Assembly (NCBI GenBank): GCA_030686995.1
Contig: CM060691.1
Coordinates: forward strand, 63,277,838-63,341,837
Reading direction: 5' to 3'
From: Artemisia argyi
Lineage: Eukaryota > Streptophyta > Magnoliopsida > Asterales > Asteraceae
Length of the DNA: 64,000 nucleotides
Position numbers and translations under genes: made by a program. Below the pieces are notes generated by a model, which was not told where the DNA came from, searched no databases, and worked only from the letters and a program-made list of their open reading frames with translations. How positions within the stretch are numbered: the stretch's first letter is position 1; every line of letters begins with the position of its first letter. Below are positions 28,832 through 40,563 of this stretch, in pieces.

Positions 28832-30600
28832 ATGCCGAAAAACAAGAACTCAGGCCAGCGGACTCCGCAGCCGGAAAAAACACGTGATGATTCACATAGG
28901 AAGAAGCATCAAGATTTGACTCCAAGGCCAATCTCTGGAACAACCAGTGCGCCTAGTCATCGCGAGTCGAATGTAACTCCAATCCCTACCACGGTAGATC
29001 TGCCCTTGGGGACAACCCGAGCCACTACCGTAGTCCCAAGCGCTGGGGACATTCAGCGCACTCTCTTTACCACTCCCCACCAAGTGGCATCCATAGTGGA
29101 CAACACTGTGCCACCAGGAGCACCTAATAGAGAGGGGGAACCTCATGCGGAGACGGACATCCTCGCGGTAGAAGAGGATACACCTGAGGTGACATTAAAC
29201 GATTTTGTGTCCCATCATTACGAGACCTTAACTAGTCTCATGCAAGAGGAGGTAAGAAGAAGGTCAAGTCGCAACCTGCAAAACCGGCTAGATTTTAGCC
29301 AAGAAAAATCTCCACCGCGCCACCATGAGCGCAGAAACAATAAGAGGCGTACCAACGTTCATGATAGACTTTGTACAGCATCTAACTCTCAATACTCGGA
29401 GGATTACGAAGACAACGCGAGGCACACCAATGTCCACGCTAGGCTTGGTAGCCGCAGGATACAAGATAGACTTGGACGACAACGCTCACCAAGCGTAAGC
29501 ATCTCAAGGTCAGGGGGCAGAAGAATCCAAGATAGGCTTGGGAAACACTACTCCCCAAGTACAAGTCCTTCAAATTCGGACTCCGAGGAAAAACGGCGCA
29601 AGCGCCACAGGAGGAACAACTCCTCCTCAAGCAGCTCCTCGGACAACGAGGATAGAGAGATGGGACATTGGAAATCTAAGAACCGACGTCGGTACGATGA
29701 GGACGAGGATATTTCCCTTCCTTGACGTCGCCAAAAGGTTGATGCGTTCACGCGACGCATAAGCGATTTCTCAGATGACAAGAAAAGGCGCATGCCCACC
29801 AATGTTAAAACATACGATGGCACGGGTGATCCAGATGATCACCTAAAAATTTTCGAGTCAGCGGCTGCTATCGAAAACTGGCCACAACCTGTGTGGTGCC
29901 ATATGTTCAACTCTACCTTAGTGGGGAATGCGCGAACATGGTTCAGCAAGCTTCCACGACGAAGCATAAATGGGTTTGAAGAGTTGCGGAAGGCTTTGAT
30001 GAGCTAACAAAGCGTACCAGATCCTTCATCCAAGGGGAAGCAGCCGCGGCAGACAGCAAAAAAGGTTACTCAACCTTTAAACCACAAGAACAGTCTAGGA
30101 GACAATCCAATGACCAAAGTGGCAACCGCAACAGGAATTACCGCAACCAAGGCAGTGGAAGGGATAACGACAAGTATGTCCCACTCACAAAAACCCCTAA
30201 GGAAATATTCGCGACAGAAGGAGCAAATTTTCCAAAACCTCCACCTATGAGCACTTCAGAAGAGAAGCGCATAGGAGGAGGATACTGCGAATACCATGGG
30301 CAGAAGGGTCATACTACTAACGAGTGCGTTCAACTTCGTCAGCTAATTGATAAATTAGTAAGGGAAGGGAAGATGGACCACCTTATTAAAAACATCAAAG
30401 AGGGGAAAGATAGACAAAAGAATGGGGCCAAAAAGGAGATACCAAAAAATAAGGCCGACACTATATACATGATACAATCATGGCAGCGAAATACGAAACA
30501 AAAAGTCAGCAAAAGGTTTTCCAAGGGAAACCAAATCTCTTTCCCCACTCTCACTGCGGACAACGCAGTGGTAGAACCACTCACCATCGAGATACAAGCG
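28832..30600 (+). pseudogene. Tat gag, disrupted
   Basis: First block of 297 codons is polar, with repeated RRIQDRLG peptides and an Arg/Ser-rich end. An in-frame TGA (29723-29725) is followed in the same frame by the Gag core (MPTNVKTYDGTGDPDDHL, ARTWFSKLP) to a TAA at 30005-30007. The next block is in another frame (RSFIQGEAAAADSKK), implying loss of roughly 100 codons of Gag plus a frameshift near 30007. A zinc-binding segment CEYHGQKGHTTNEC lies at about 30286-30327. Confidence 0.8.
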
Positions 30601-32411
30601 GGGGTCACGATATCCACCGCATGTACGTCGATGGAGGAGCGTCTGCGGACATCATGTACGAACACTGCTTCAAAAGGCTAAAACCTGAGATACAAAACCA
30701 GTTAATTCCGGCCACGACGTCACTGACTGGATTCACAGGTGAAAAGATTTGGCCCATGGGACAATTACGCATAATTGTGGTAATCGGTAATGAATACCAT
30801 TCCACAACAGCCTGGATGAACTTCATGGTAATCAGGTCCCCCTCGTCGTACAATGGCATCATTAGGAGACCAGGGATATCAGCCATGCGCGCAGTTCCAT
30901 CCACAGCACATGGGATGCTCAAGTTCCCAGTGGAAGGAGGAATCGTCACCCTCTACAACACTACTGCATCTCCAAGAGAATGCAACGTAGTGACAGATGA
31001 AGTTCCGCGCGCTCCAGAACAGCACACGACCAAGGTGACAAACCTGAAAGTCGCAATCCACCCAGATTATCCTGACCAAGAGATATCAATTGGGGGATCA
31101 CTGTCCGACAAGGGCAGAGCAGCTGTGTGCGCACTATTGCAAAAGAACCTAAACATCTTTGCATGGGAACCCAAACACATGACCGGAGTGCCAAGAGCCA
31201 TCACGGAACACAAGCTAGAAATCCGACAAGAATATCCTCCAATACGATAGAAAAAACGGGGCCAGGCTCCAGAACGCGCAAAGGCTACCCTAGAGGAGGT
31301 ACACAAGCTCGTGGACGCAGGTATCATGCGAGAGGTTTATTACCACGATTGGCTTTCCAATCCAGTGATGGTAAAGAAGAGCGATGGTAGCTGGAGAATG
31401 TGCGTGGACTTCACCGATCTCAATAAAGCATGTCCACAAGATTGCTATCCGCTACCAAAAATTGATTGGAAAGTAGAATCCTTGTGCGGGTATCCTTTTA
31501 AATACTTCCTAGACGCATACAAAGGATACCATCAGATTCAAATGGCCAAGGAGGATGAAGAAAAAACAGCCTTCCACACGAGTCAAGGGGTGTATTGCTA
31601 CACAAAAATGCCCTTTGGCTTAAAAAATGCAGGAGCCACATACCAACGGTTAGTGGATAACGCATTTGAGAAGCAGGTGGGCCGCAATTTGGAGGTCTAT
31701 GTTGATGACCTAGTCATAAAAAGCCATACTGAAGAGGAATTGGTGCATGACATAGAGGAAACGTTTAAAACATTGGGAAGAATAAACATGAAGCTGAATC
31801 CCAAGAAGTGCACTTTTGGAGCAACAGAAGGCATGTTTCTTGGATACCTAATAGAACCCGATGGTATTAAACCTTGCCCGGAAAAAACAAAAGCGGTCAT
31901 CGAACTACCTTCACCGCGCACACTAAAAGAAGTCCAGTCACTAAACGGCAAATTAGCCAGACTAAATCGATTCTTGTCCAAATCAGCGGACAAATCACTT
32001 CCTCTCTTTAAAACACTCATGAAGTGTACAAAAAAGGGAGATTTTCGATGGACTCCAGAAGCGGAAAAAGCTTTCCAACAGCTTAAACAAAACCTAGCAG
32101 AGCTACCCAAGCTTGTCACACCCCAACAAGGGGAAGAACTGATCATGTATCTATCAGCGACCCATGGAGCAGTCAGTGCGGTACTACTGACAGACAGAAA
32201 CTCTGTTCAAACACCTGTATACTTTGTAAGCAAAGCTCTCAAGAAGACAGAGACTAACTGCACCGCAATGGAGAAACTGGGCCTAGCCTTAGTATTCGCG
32301 GCTAAGAGACTGCGCAGGTACTTCCAAGCACATCCAATAGCTATAATTACGGACCAACCCATCAAGCAGGTTATCTCTAAACCTGATGCATCAGGGCGGC
32401 TACAAAAGTAA
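30601..32411 (+). pseudogene. Tat protease, reverse transcriptase and RNase H, disrupted
   Basis: After a frameshift near 30600 the protease active site appears (MYVDGGASADIMYEH, about 30624). A TAG at 31248-31250 separates protease from RT. RT runs from about 31290 (LVDAGIMREV, MCVDFTDLNKACP) through VYVDDLVIKSH (about 31697-31729) to the first RNase H (ATHGAVSAVLL, YFVSKALKKTETN). A TAA at 32409-32411 interrupts the frame where the conserved Trp of this linker is expected. Confidence 0.85.
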
Positions 32412-32414
32412 AGC

Positions 32415-33135
32415 GTGTTATTGAGTGAGTATAATATCTCCTATAGGCCGCGCACCGCGATCAAAGGACAGATATTGGCTGATTTCGTTATCGAGAAGCC
32501 AGATGCTGATACTCCATCACCAACCGGTGATGTACCATTACAAGAACCATGGGTTCTATTTACCGATGGATCCTCGTGCGCAGAAGGATCAGGCGCAGGC
32601 CTTATCCTTACCAGCCCAGATGGAACAGAACACACTTACGCACTGCGTTTTGAATTCATAGCCACAAACAATGAGGCGGAATATGAAGCATTACTGGCTG
32701 GACTTCGCATAGCAAATCAAATGGGTATACGCAACCTAGAAGCCAATGTGGATTCACGATTAGTAGCTAACCACGTGTTAGGCGAGTATGTGGCCCAAGA
32801 GGAACACATGATCCAATACCTCGATAAGGCCAAGTCCTTGATCAAGAACTTTGACAAGTTTTCCATCAAACAAATCCCACGTGGAGAAAACAAAAAAGCA
32901 GATGCGCTAAGTAAGATCGCATCCACAAGCTTCGCACACCTGTCAAAACAGGTATTGGTGGAAACCTTGAAGAACAAATCCATCTCTGAAATGGAAGTAT
33001 CCACAGTGATAGAAGAAGAACATCCCACATGGATGACACCCATCATGGATTTTATTAGCAAGGGAACACTTCCCCAAGAACAAAAGGACGCTCGACGGAT
33101 ACGGCGCACAGCGCAGAGATTCGAACTTCGAGATG
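32415..33135 (+). pseudogene. Tat additional (archival-type) RNase H
   Basis: Same frame as RT after the stop. Contains LFTDGSSCAEGSGAGLIL, NNEAEYEALLAGL, VDSRLVANHV and KKADALSKIAS, giving the D-E-D-D type residues. This second RNase H domain is diagnostic of the Tat/Ogre branch. Cut at 33135 by the nested LTR. Confidence 0.85.
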
Positions 33136-33140
33136 GTATC

Positions 33141-34552
33141 TGATAAGGCGAAAAATGAACCGTTTTTAGGGGGTCATTTAAGCCCGGAATTGAATTTATT
33201 TGATCAAATATTGCCCTAAATCGTTCCTTTTGTGATTTTAGGTACTTTGGGAGAGAAATCTGGAAAAGGAAGCAATTCGGACGTTTTTGGAGCATAAAAG
33301 TGAAGAAAACGCCAAAGACTTAATTTTCCTTGCTGGGAATAGTAGGTGACGGCGTCAAGAAGAAAATCCTGACGGCGTCAAGAGTAATTTTCATGACAAC
33401 CCAGTACAGAAATGAAGGAGTCACAAGGAAGAGCGTCAAGAGTAAAATATGTGACGGCCTGGAAAAAGTTATAACGTGACGGCGTCAGAAGTAGATCAAG
33501 GCAGTCCGAGAATTCTTTTGGCGACGAGATGACGGCGTCACCAATTTGGTCTTGACGCCGTCAGCCTCAATTTCCTATATATAGTTTTCTAATTTTCATT
33601 CAAAAAAGATAGAAGTTTTGGAGAAACCCTAAGGCCGAACTTAGTACGAACTTTACAGGTTTTTCAAGGGTTTTCAGCCCTTGAACCCTTTCATGTGTAA
33701 TTGAGATAAGTATTCTTTTAATTCAGTCAATATGTCTATGTGTTGGTTGTCTATATCTTGTTCTTGTCTTAATTCCATCATGCTAGGCTAGATCTATCTT
33801 GTGTTTGCTTAGATCTAATGAAACCTAGATGTTAATTATGTGTTGATTACTTGTTTATGGTTGTATTAGATGAATGATTTCGATGTTAGGCTTAAGAAAA
33901 CTGTCAGATCTCCAAATGGTAACATGCTTGAACGTCTTAGGAAACATGAACTGACGTGCACTAGGTTTTATTGGTTGTATTTAATGCATGAGTAAATTCT
34001 AATGATCCCATGTTAGGAGCTTCTTAGCCGGCTCGACATAGGAGTGAAATAGGCACTCATAGGATTGGGGAATTAAGTGCGCCACCCCATGAATGCTATT
34101 AAGGAATACAACCCGTCATCCACGCAACTATAACAAGTAATTAACGTGTAAAAGATATCTAGGGAGTAGTGAAATCTACGTAAACACAATTTCTCCACTT
34201 ATTGCTCACAACTTTAGTTTAATTTAGTTTATTTTCATTTCTAGTATTTTATTTTGATTGCATCTGTAGTATTGGGTTAGTTGACTAGCAACTAATTCCG
34301 CCCAAATCCTTCAAACCTGAGATTTTTACTTGCTTTCTAAAAAATTATAAAAATACAAAAATAATCATCTCTCATCTTTAGAACTAGTATTTAGGTTTTC
34401 TAATCCTAGCGACACTATTCCTAGCTGAACGATCAATCCCCCGGTACTTGTCACTATACTATACTACAACGATCAGGTACACTGCCTGGTGGGGGTTGTA
34501 AGCTTCTCAAGATCCCTTGAGAGGTAAAGCCTGGTGCGATTCCCACGTATCA
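33141..34552 (+). mobile_element. Solo LTR (1412 bp) nested in Tat element
   Basis: Starts TGATAAGGCG and ends CCCACGTATCA. It is flanked by perfect GTATC duplications (33136-33140 and 34553-34557), and the Tat reading frame resumes directly after the second one. No internal region, PBS or second LTR, so it is a solo LTR left by LTR-LTR recombination. It carries a cluster of TGACGGCGTCA palindromes (33347-33563) followed by a TATATATAG box (33577-33585). Confidence 0.9.
33347..33563. promoter_or_regulatory. Cluster of TGACGGCGTCA palindromes before a TATA box
   Basis: Five full near-palindromes TGACGSCGTCA at 33347, 33370, 33477, 33530 and 33553, plus half sites near 33433 and 33452. Each full site holds TGACG on both strands, the core bound by TGA-class bZIP factors (as-1 type elements). 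The last one ends 14 bp before the TATA box. Confidence 0.8.
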
Positions 34553-34557
34553 GTATC

Positions 34558-35679
34558 CTCTATCGGCGTTCATTCCTACAACCATGGCTTAGGTGTGTCG
34601 GACCTCTTTAGGCAGACTACGTATTCCGGGAAATCCACGCCGGATCTTGCAGCATGCACTCAGGACCACGGTCTGTTGTAGTGCGTGCTTTTCGATCCGG
34701 GTACTATTGGCCTACTATGCACCGCGATGCGCGAGACATGATCAGAAGATGCAATGACTGCCAAGTCCACAGACCCATTCCGCGTCGACCACAACATGAG
34801 CTAACACCCATCACCTCACCATGGCCGTTCCATAAATGGGGAATTGACATTGCAGGACCCTTTCCAGTCGCGGCAGGAGGACTTAAGTTCCTCATTGTCG
34901 CCATTGACTACTTCACCAAATGGATCGAGGCAAAAGCAGTGGCAAGTATCACAGGCAACCAGGTCAAACGATTCGTTTGGGATAACATTGTATGCCGCTT
35001 TGGCTTACCTGGAGAGATTATTTCGGACAACGGAAAACAATTCTGTGATAACCCATTCAAAGACTGGTGCGCGCAGTTAAACATCACACATCACTTCGCG
35101 TCAGTTAAACATCCACAAACAAATGGATTAGTAGAACACGCGAATCGTAGTCTGGGTGAAGGAATTAAAGCGCGCCTAGACAAACATAAAGGAAGATGGG
35201 TGGACGAAGTATCGCATGTCCTGTGGCCCCACCGCACAGAAATCAAAGTCAGCAACGGTGATACTCCTTTTTCTCTTGTCTATGGCACAGAAGCTGTCAT
35301 ACTAGCGGAGATCGAAATGAGAACAATCCGTACATCGGAAGTCAACGTCACAACAAACGATGATGAACGACGCATTGACTTAGATCTGTTGGAGGAGCTA
35401 CGTGAATGGGCAGCTATACGCGAAGCAAAAGCTAAATCAAAAATGAAGAAGTATTATGATGCAAGAGTCAGAAACACTTCTTTCAAACCAGGGGACTTTG
35501 TATACCGCGCCAACAATGCAAGCCACGCAGAAGACACGGGCAAGCTCGGACCCAAATGGGAAGGACCTTACGAGGTCACAGAGGCATTAGGCGACGGTGC
35601 GTACAAAGTGCGCGACATGAAAGGCCACGAGCTACCACGCACCTGGAACATTTGCAATCTCAAGAGATGCTACCTTTAG
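34558..35679 (+). pseudogene. Tat integrase
   Basis: Resumes after the solo LTR; one in-frame TAG near 34610, then open from 34654. Zinc-binding part with GYYWPTMHRDARDMIRRC and DCQ; catalytic D, D, E in WGIDIAGPF, ISDNGKQF and PQTNGLVEHANR; C-terminal FKPGDFVYR and LGPKWEGPYEV; ends at LKRCYL. The catalytic triad survives, but the frame upstream does not. Confidence 0.85.
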
Positions 35680-36557
35680 GCTACGGCCCACACACTGACA
35701 CCTCTGCACTTTAGTAAGTGCTCAATAAATGTCTGTGTATTTACTTTTTTTTTAGGAAATTGTTTTTTTGCACTTGCAAGAATTAATAAAACGTTGTGGT
35801 TTCTAGCTAACTCCACAACACATTTCAACATTATTGCTTACATCATTCATTTATGTTTCTATTCTGTTTATATTATTGCCTACATGGCGTGCATGCACAT
35901 ATTAAGACCACACGAGGGCAGACAGGATGAGTAAACCTACTAAAGTACTCGTTGAGTAAGAGGGTTGCAAACCCATCAACATCGGATCACGTATCCCTGT
36001 TAAACACCTTACTATCAAGACGTTGGAGTAAGTTAACAGTACATCCCATGACGGATGCACTTTATCGCACACTGTGCGCGTTTAACAAAACATGGACTCA
36101 AGATAATTGACTCCTACATAGTGGAATTCGCAGTACACTGCACTCCACCATATGAATTCAAAACAATTGACTCCTAAGTTCGAACACAAACTCACTAACT
36201 TCATACAAAACTATGACTTTAGTACGCATCCCACAATGCGCAACAACAAGTTTAAACGAACTAAGAAACCAAGACACTTGGTTACTAAAAATGATAAATG
36301 TAGCACGCTACACATCTACTCGCACGTTTGTTAAGGTTATGGACCACAAACTTTTATAAAGTTACGAACTTAATGCATAAGTTATGGGCTCTATACAAGA
36401 TATTATATGCACATCGTAACTCTAGAAAAGTCTTTCACATAATAAAGACAAAAAATCTAAGTATAAAACGATATATGTGTGCAAAAAGTTCCATAATTTC
36501 ATTTACCAAAAACTACGAGTTTTTACAAGGCTACAACTACGAGTTATACATACATAT
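35680..36557 (+). other. Tat 3' region downstream of pol
   Basis: Non-coding, with many ACTCC/AACAAA words; ORFs here are short and unrecognised. On the minus strand it is downstream of the antisense gene. Confidence 0.5.
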
Positions 36558-39015
36558 CTACACACTATGGCAACGCTCGGGGGAACGCTCTGGCGCAGCA
36601 GAGCTCCCAGCCTCTTGAAGTTTCTTCAACAGCAGCGCATCTTTCGGTGACACAGTCGCCACACTGACTGCAACCCCATCCGACCTAGGAAGATGCGCGG
36701 CACCCACACCGCAGAGAGTGGCCTTCCCCTTAAGACCTTTATTCTTGGCCGCCCTCTCTGCGTGGCGCTCTAAGACTTCCTTCAGCGGAACCTCCGTCTT
36801 AATAGCAAAAGGGTTAAGCATGTCACGCGACTGCGCGAACACTGGAACCTGCAACTGAGACTCATCAGGCTTCAAGAAAAAGTCAGGTTCAGCCTCTGCG
36901 TTCTCCGCTATGTGCCTCCCAAGAGTTAATCCCTGCATAATCAATCTGATAGGATAATCTTGGTCGCGCTCCATCCGCGCAATGTGTGGAAGCTCGAAGA
37001 GCCTCATTCCCTCCATCGCCTTGACAAGTTCTTCAAAGGAACCAGCATTGTAGTCAGGAACCTCAGCGGGGAAAACGGTCAGCAACTGACCATCAGCAAG
37101 CTCCTCCACAGCCTGCGCCTTGCCACGAGCAACGGCGCACTCCACCACCTTACCAAAGGCACCCACGACCTCTGGGGATTCCAAGGTGCCCATGGCAGCC
37201 AGGCGCAAGCCATGGCTGATCAACCACCTGCACAAACAACAACAAATACATTAGAAAGGAATAAAAAATACAAGAATTAAAGAGGAATGTACAATAAGTA
37301 CCTGCGCTCTACAATCGTAGACATAAGATGAGGATACAACTCCTCATCATACTCTATGCTCAACCTGCGCAGCTTTTCCTCCTGCGCCTCCACAGAACTC
37401 TCCACCTTCTTGCCAAATTCAGTAAGCTGGCCGCAGAGCTCATTCTTCCTCTCCTCCAGGTATTTTATCCCCCAGGCGAGGTCAGCCTTGTACTGCTGCG
37501 ACTCTCCACGTTCGCGCTGCAACTCAGCCATCACCATCAGCTTCTCCTCAGTCACCTTCTTGGCGCGCTCATCGGCAGCCAACACCTCTGCCTGCACCTC
37601 AGCCAACTGCGCCTTGAGCTGAGCAATCTGCTCATCCTTCTCAGCAAGGCTGCCTCCCTCCACCACAGCCCGCGCCTTTAGCTGAGTGACCAACTCAGCT
37701 TGGCGAGCAGCAACATCAGCTAGCCCCTCCACCAACTCATGCGCAGACATCTGCGCCGCTGCCTTCAAGGGCTCCTCCACATGGGCAGTCCGTAGTGATG
37801 CTGCACGATCAGCAAACACCGCATCCTCATATGCAGCATGGTCACTACAAAACAAAGAAGGTAAAATTAGCGCGAAAATACAGCAAATAATGAAAATGAA
37901 AATTGTAAATACTTACACAAGAAGTGGGGACTTGGGCAGATTCTTCTCCGCGCCAGAAATGGACATATCATCCGGCGTGGCAGACTCCTCATCAGCTATC
38001 AGATGGCGCCTCCTCTTGGAGGTACCAGTACCATAACCACCAGAAGACGCTTCCTTGCGCTTCTCCCTCCGAACCTCCGCAACAGGTTCTAAGATCTCCA
38101 CGCTGTTGGATGATTCAACATGCGTTTCCTCCTCCACGGGAGACTGCTCCCCAGTAGGCGGCACACTCTGCACCGGCGTAACAAGCGCAGCTGCGGGGGG
38201 AGAATCTTAACGCGCAGCGGGCCCAAACACTGTTAGATGCCCCTCAGTGGCCTGTAAGATGGGCTGCTCACCTTCCCTCAAAGGACGCACCCCCACTGTC
38301 ACGCGCTTGGGCTCCTTCAGCTTTACAATAGCGAACAGATCCATCTCTGCGACAGACAAAAGACAAATAACAAAGAACAACTTAGTTATTCAAGCAAAAT
38401 AAACAAACACTTACATTATAGAGGCAAAGGCAAGAAAGGATGAGCACCCACCCTGGCTGTTCTCATCAATGAAGGTTGGAACCTCGTCCGCACCATCAAA
38501 ATAGTTGCGACTCAGCCCCATATGCACCAAAAACTCCTCAGGATAGGAGTTAATGGGAATGCGGTTACTATCAATTATGTCCGCATCCGCGGTGCTGTAA
38601 GAACCAGGGATAGGACGCTCATCCCTCGGCAGCGACCCGTGAGTATAAAACTCAAAGCGCGATGGAAATACAACATCATCCACCCAGAAAAAGTACTCTC
38701 TCCAATGCCTTAAGGAATCTACTTTATCGGTATAGCATTGAAGGCGCCCAACGCGTTTTGCAAAAGAAACCCATCCGTACGACCACGTTGTGTGGTAAAA
38801 CGCACGAAATAGGTCTACTGTCGAATTGATAGCAAGTAACCGACAATTTATTTCAAAATTAGATATCTTCGCCGCACCTATACAGTGCAGCTGTGAGATA
38901 TGGAGTCGGTAGTGATTGAGCACGTTGCTAAAAAATACAGATATTGGTACGCGATAATTCGCGTAACCAAAGAAGCATGTATATAAACCTATTTTCCCAT
39001 TGGGGAAATTGGCAA
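36558..39015 (-). pseudogene. Spliced antisense gene of Tat: 'putative gypsy type transposon' family
   Basis: Minus-strand exons, 5' to 3': from inside the N gap to about 38448; about 38348-37918; 37847-37303; 37228-36558. The introns end GTAAGT/TTGTAG, GTACTT/GTGCAG and TCGCAG-type sites. Exon 1 (FFGYANYRVP, SQLHCIGAAKISNFEINCR) has the conserved region of the plant family Pfam calls Transposase_28. Exon 2 is basic with a KRRRH cluster, exon 3 is a Glu/Gln/Ala-rich coiled coil, and exon 4 ends PERCHSV. An in-frame TAA at 38207-38209 breaks exon 2. Despite the family name no transposase activity is established. Its place opposite to the Tat pol is typical of this lineage. Confidence 0.7.
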
Positions 39016-39515
39016 NNNNNNNNNNNNNNNNNNNNNNNNNNNNNNNNNNNNNNNNNNNNNNNNNNNNNNNNNNNNNNNNNNNNNNNNNNNNNNNNNNNNN
39101 NNNNNNNNNNNNNNNNNNNNNNNNNNNNNNNNNNNNNNNNNNNNNNNNNNNNNNNNNNNNNNNNNNNNNNNNNNNNNNNNNNNNNNNNNNNNNNNNNNNN
39201 NNNNNNNNNNNNNNNNNNNNNNNNNNNNNNNNNNNNNNNNNNNNNNNNNNNNNNNNNNNNNNNNNNNNNNNNNNNNNNNNNNNNNNNNNNNNNNNNNNNN
39301 NNNNNNNNNNNNNNNNNNNNNNNNNNNNNNNNNNNNNNNNNNNNNNNNNNNNNNNNNNNNNNNNNNNNNNNNNNNNNNNNNNNNNNNNNNNNNNNNNNNN
39401 NNNNNNNNNNNNNNNNNNNNNNNNNNNNNNNNNNNNNNNNNNNNNNNNNNNNNNNNNNNNNNNNNNNNNNNNNNNNNNNNNNNNNNNNNNNNNNNNNNNN
39501 NNNNNNNNNNNNNNN
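39016..39515. other. Assembly gap (500 N)
   Basis: Exactly 500 N, a conventional gap size, so real length is unknown. The gap lies in the antisense gene on the left and opens on the right with 21 bp identical to the Tat post-LTR leader. Confidence 0.95.
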
Positions 39516-39536
39516 GCAGGAGTCCAAACAAGGTAA

Positions 39537-40399
39537 GCCCAACTTTTGTATCAACAAGGATGTTTGGGGATTGCTTACGAGTTGGTTTGGAAGTAGTTGG
39601 GTCTGCATTTGAAACCATTGATGTTGTTATGTAGTTTAAGATTTTACAGTGAACTTAAGCTCAAGTTATTGTTTGGTTGTTTTCAATAGGTGCCAAGTGA
39701 AAGCGATTTGGTGATGGATAAAAGAAAAGAAATGTCTGGTGTTGATATCAAATAGATAAGGAAGTAAAAGAAGAAGAAAGTTCAAGCTCATAATTGTTAG
39801 ATTGATGTTATGCCGACAGTAAAACGAAAAGAGAAGACGGCTACTTAAGGTACTTCATGTTCTTTTTTCATCGTGTTTATAACTACATAGATGGTTTTCT
39901 AAAAGTTTAACGATCAAAAAAATTGTGACGAGTATGATATCTGATGGTAACAATGATGAGTCTGCAGTTGTACACTATATATACATGAGAGGAAAAAGCT
40001 TGAAAATGTTACCCCATCTGCCACACTTAAATATTGTTTCTATCAACAAACGAAGTATGACCATCGGGAGATAAAATTTACACCAATATCCTCACGATCG
40101 AAGGTCAATATCAAAAAATTCAAAATGTACTTTAGTAATAAACATATTGATATGCAAACTGTCAGTAAACGAACATTTTAAAAAGGGGCAATTTCATATC
40201 TCCCCTCCTACAACATGAAAATTTCATATATATATATATATACTCAAATCATGCTTTAAAAGCATTGTACAAAATACATTCAATGATTGTATTATGAGTA
40301 TATATGAAATTTATGATAAAAAGAGGCTGATATATGAAATTCTCTTTTAAAAATACCAACAAAAAGCATGAGATTCTAAGAAAGAGGCTATTGAATGAT
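39537..40399. other. Intergenic, nothing recognised
   Basis: No gene or repeat identified apart from a short (TA)n near 40229. Confidence 0.4.
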
Positions 40400-40484
<85 letters not shown>

Positions 40485-40504
40485 CCTTTCAAATAATAAT
40501 AATG

Positions 40505-40560
<56 letters not shown>
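40400..40560 (+). repeat. (TAA)n microsatellite, insertion target of LINE copy 2
   Basis: Two long TAA/AAT runs split by GCCTTTCAAATAATAATAATG. The LINE remnant starts directly at its right edge and itself ends in the same repeat. Confidence 0.85.

Positions 40561-40563
<3 letters not shown>

Larger units (their letters stand above)
28329..39015 (+). mobile_element. Degraded Tat-lineage Ty3/gypsy element
   Basis: The order LTR, gag, protease, RT-RNase H, a second archival-type RNase H, integrase, then a long 3' region with an antisense gene is the Tat/Ogre layout. At least four in-frame stops, two frameshifts, a gag deletion and a nested solo LTR show age. The 3' LTR is not visible and presumably lies in or beyond the N gap, so no TSD can be read. 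Confidence 0.85.

Noticed and set aside
33144..34552. Possible intron or new gene between Tat RNase H and integrase
   Set aside because: TG...CA ends, perfect GTATC duplication and lack of ORFs identify it as a solo LTR.
38928..39618. ORFs spanning the N gap on both strands
   Set aside because: Artefacts of translating N as open sequence.
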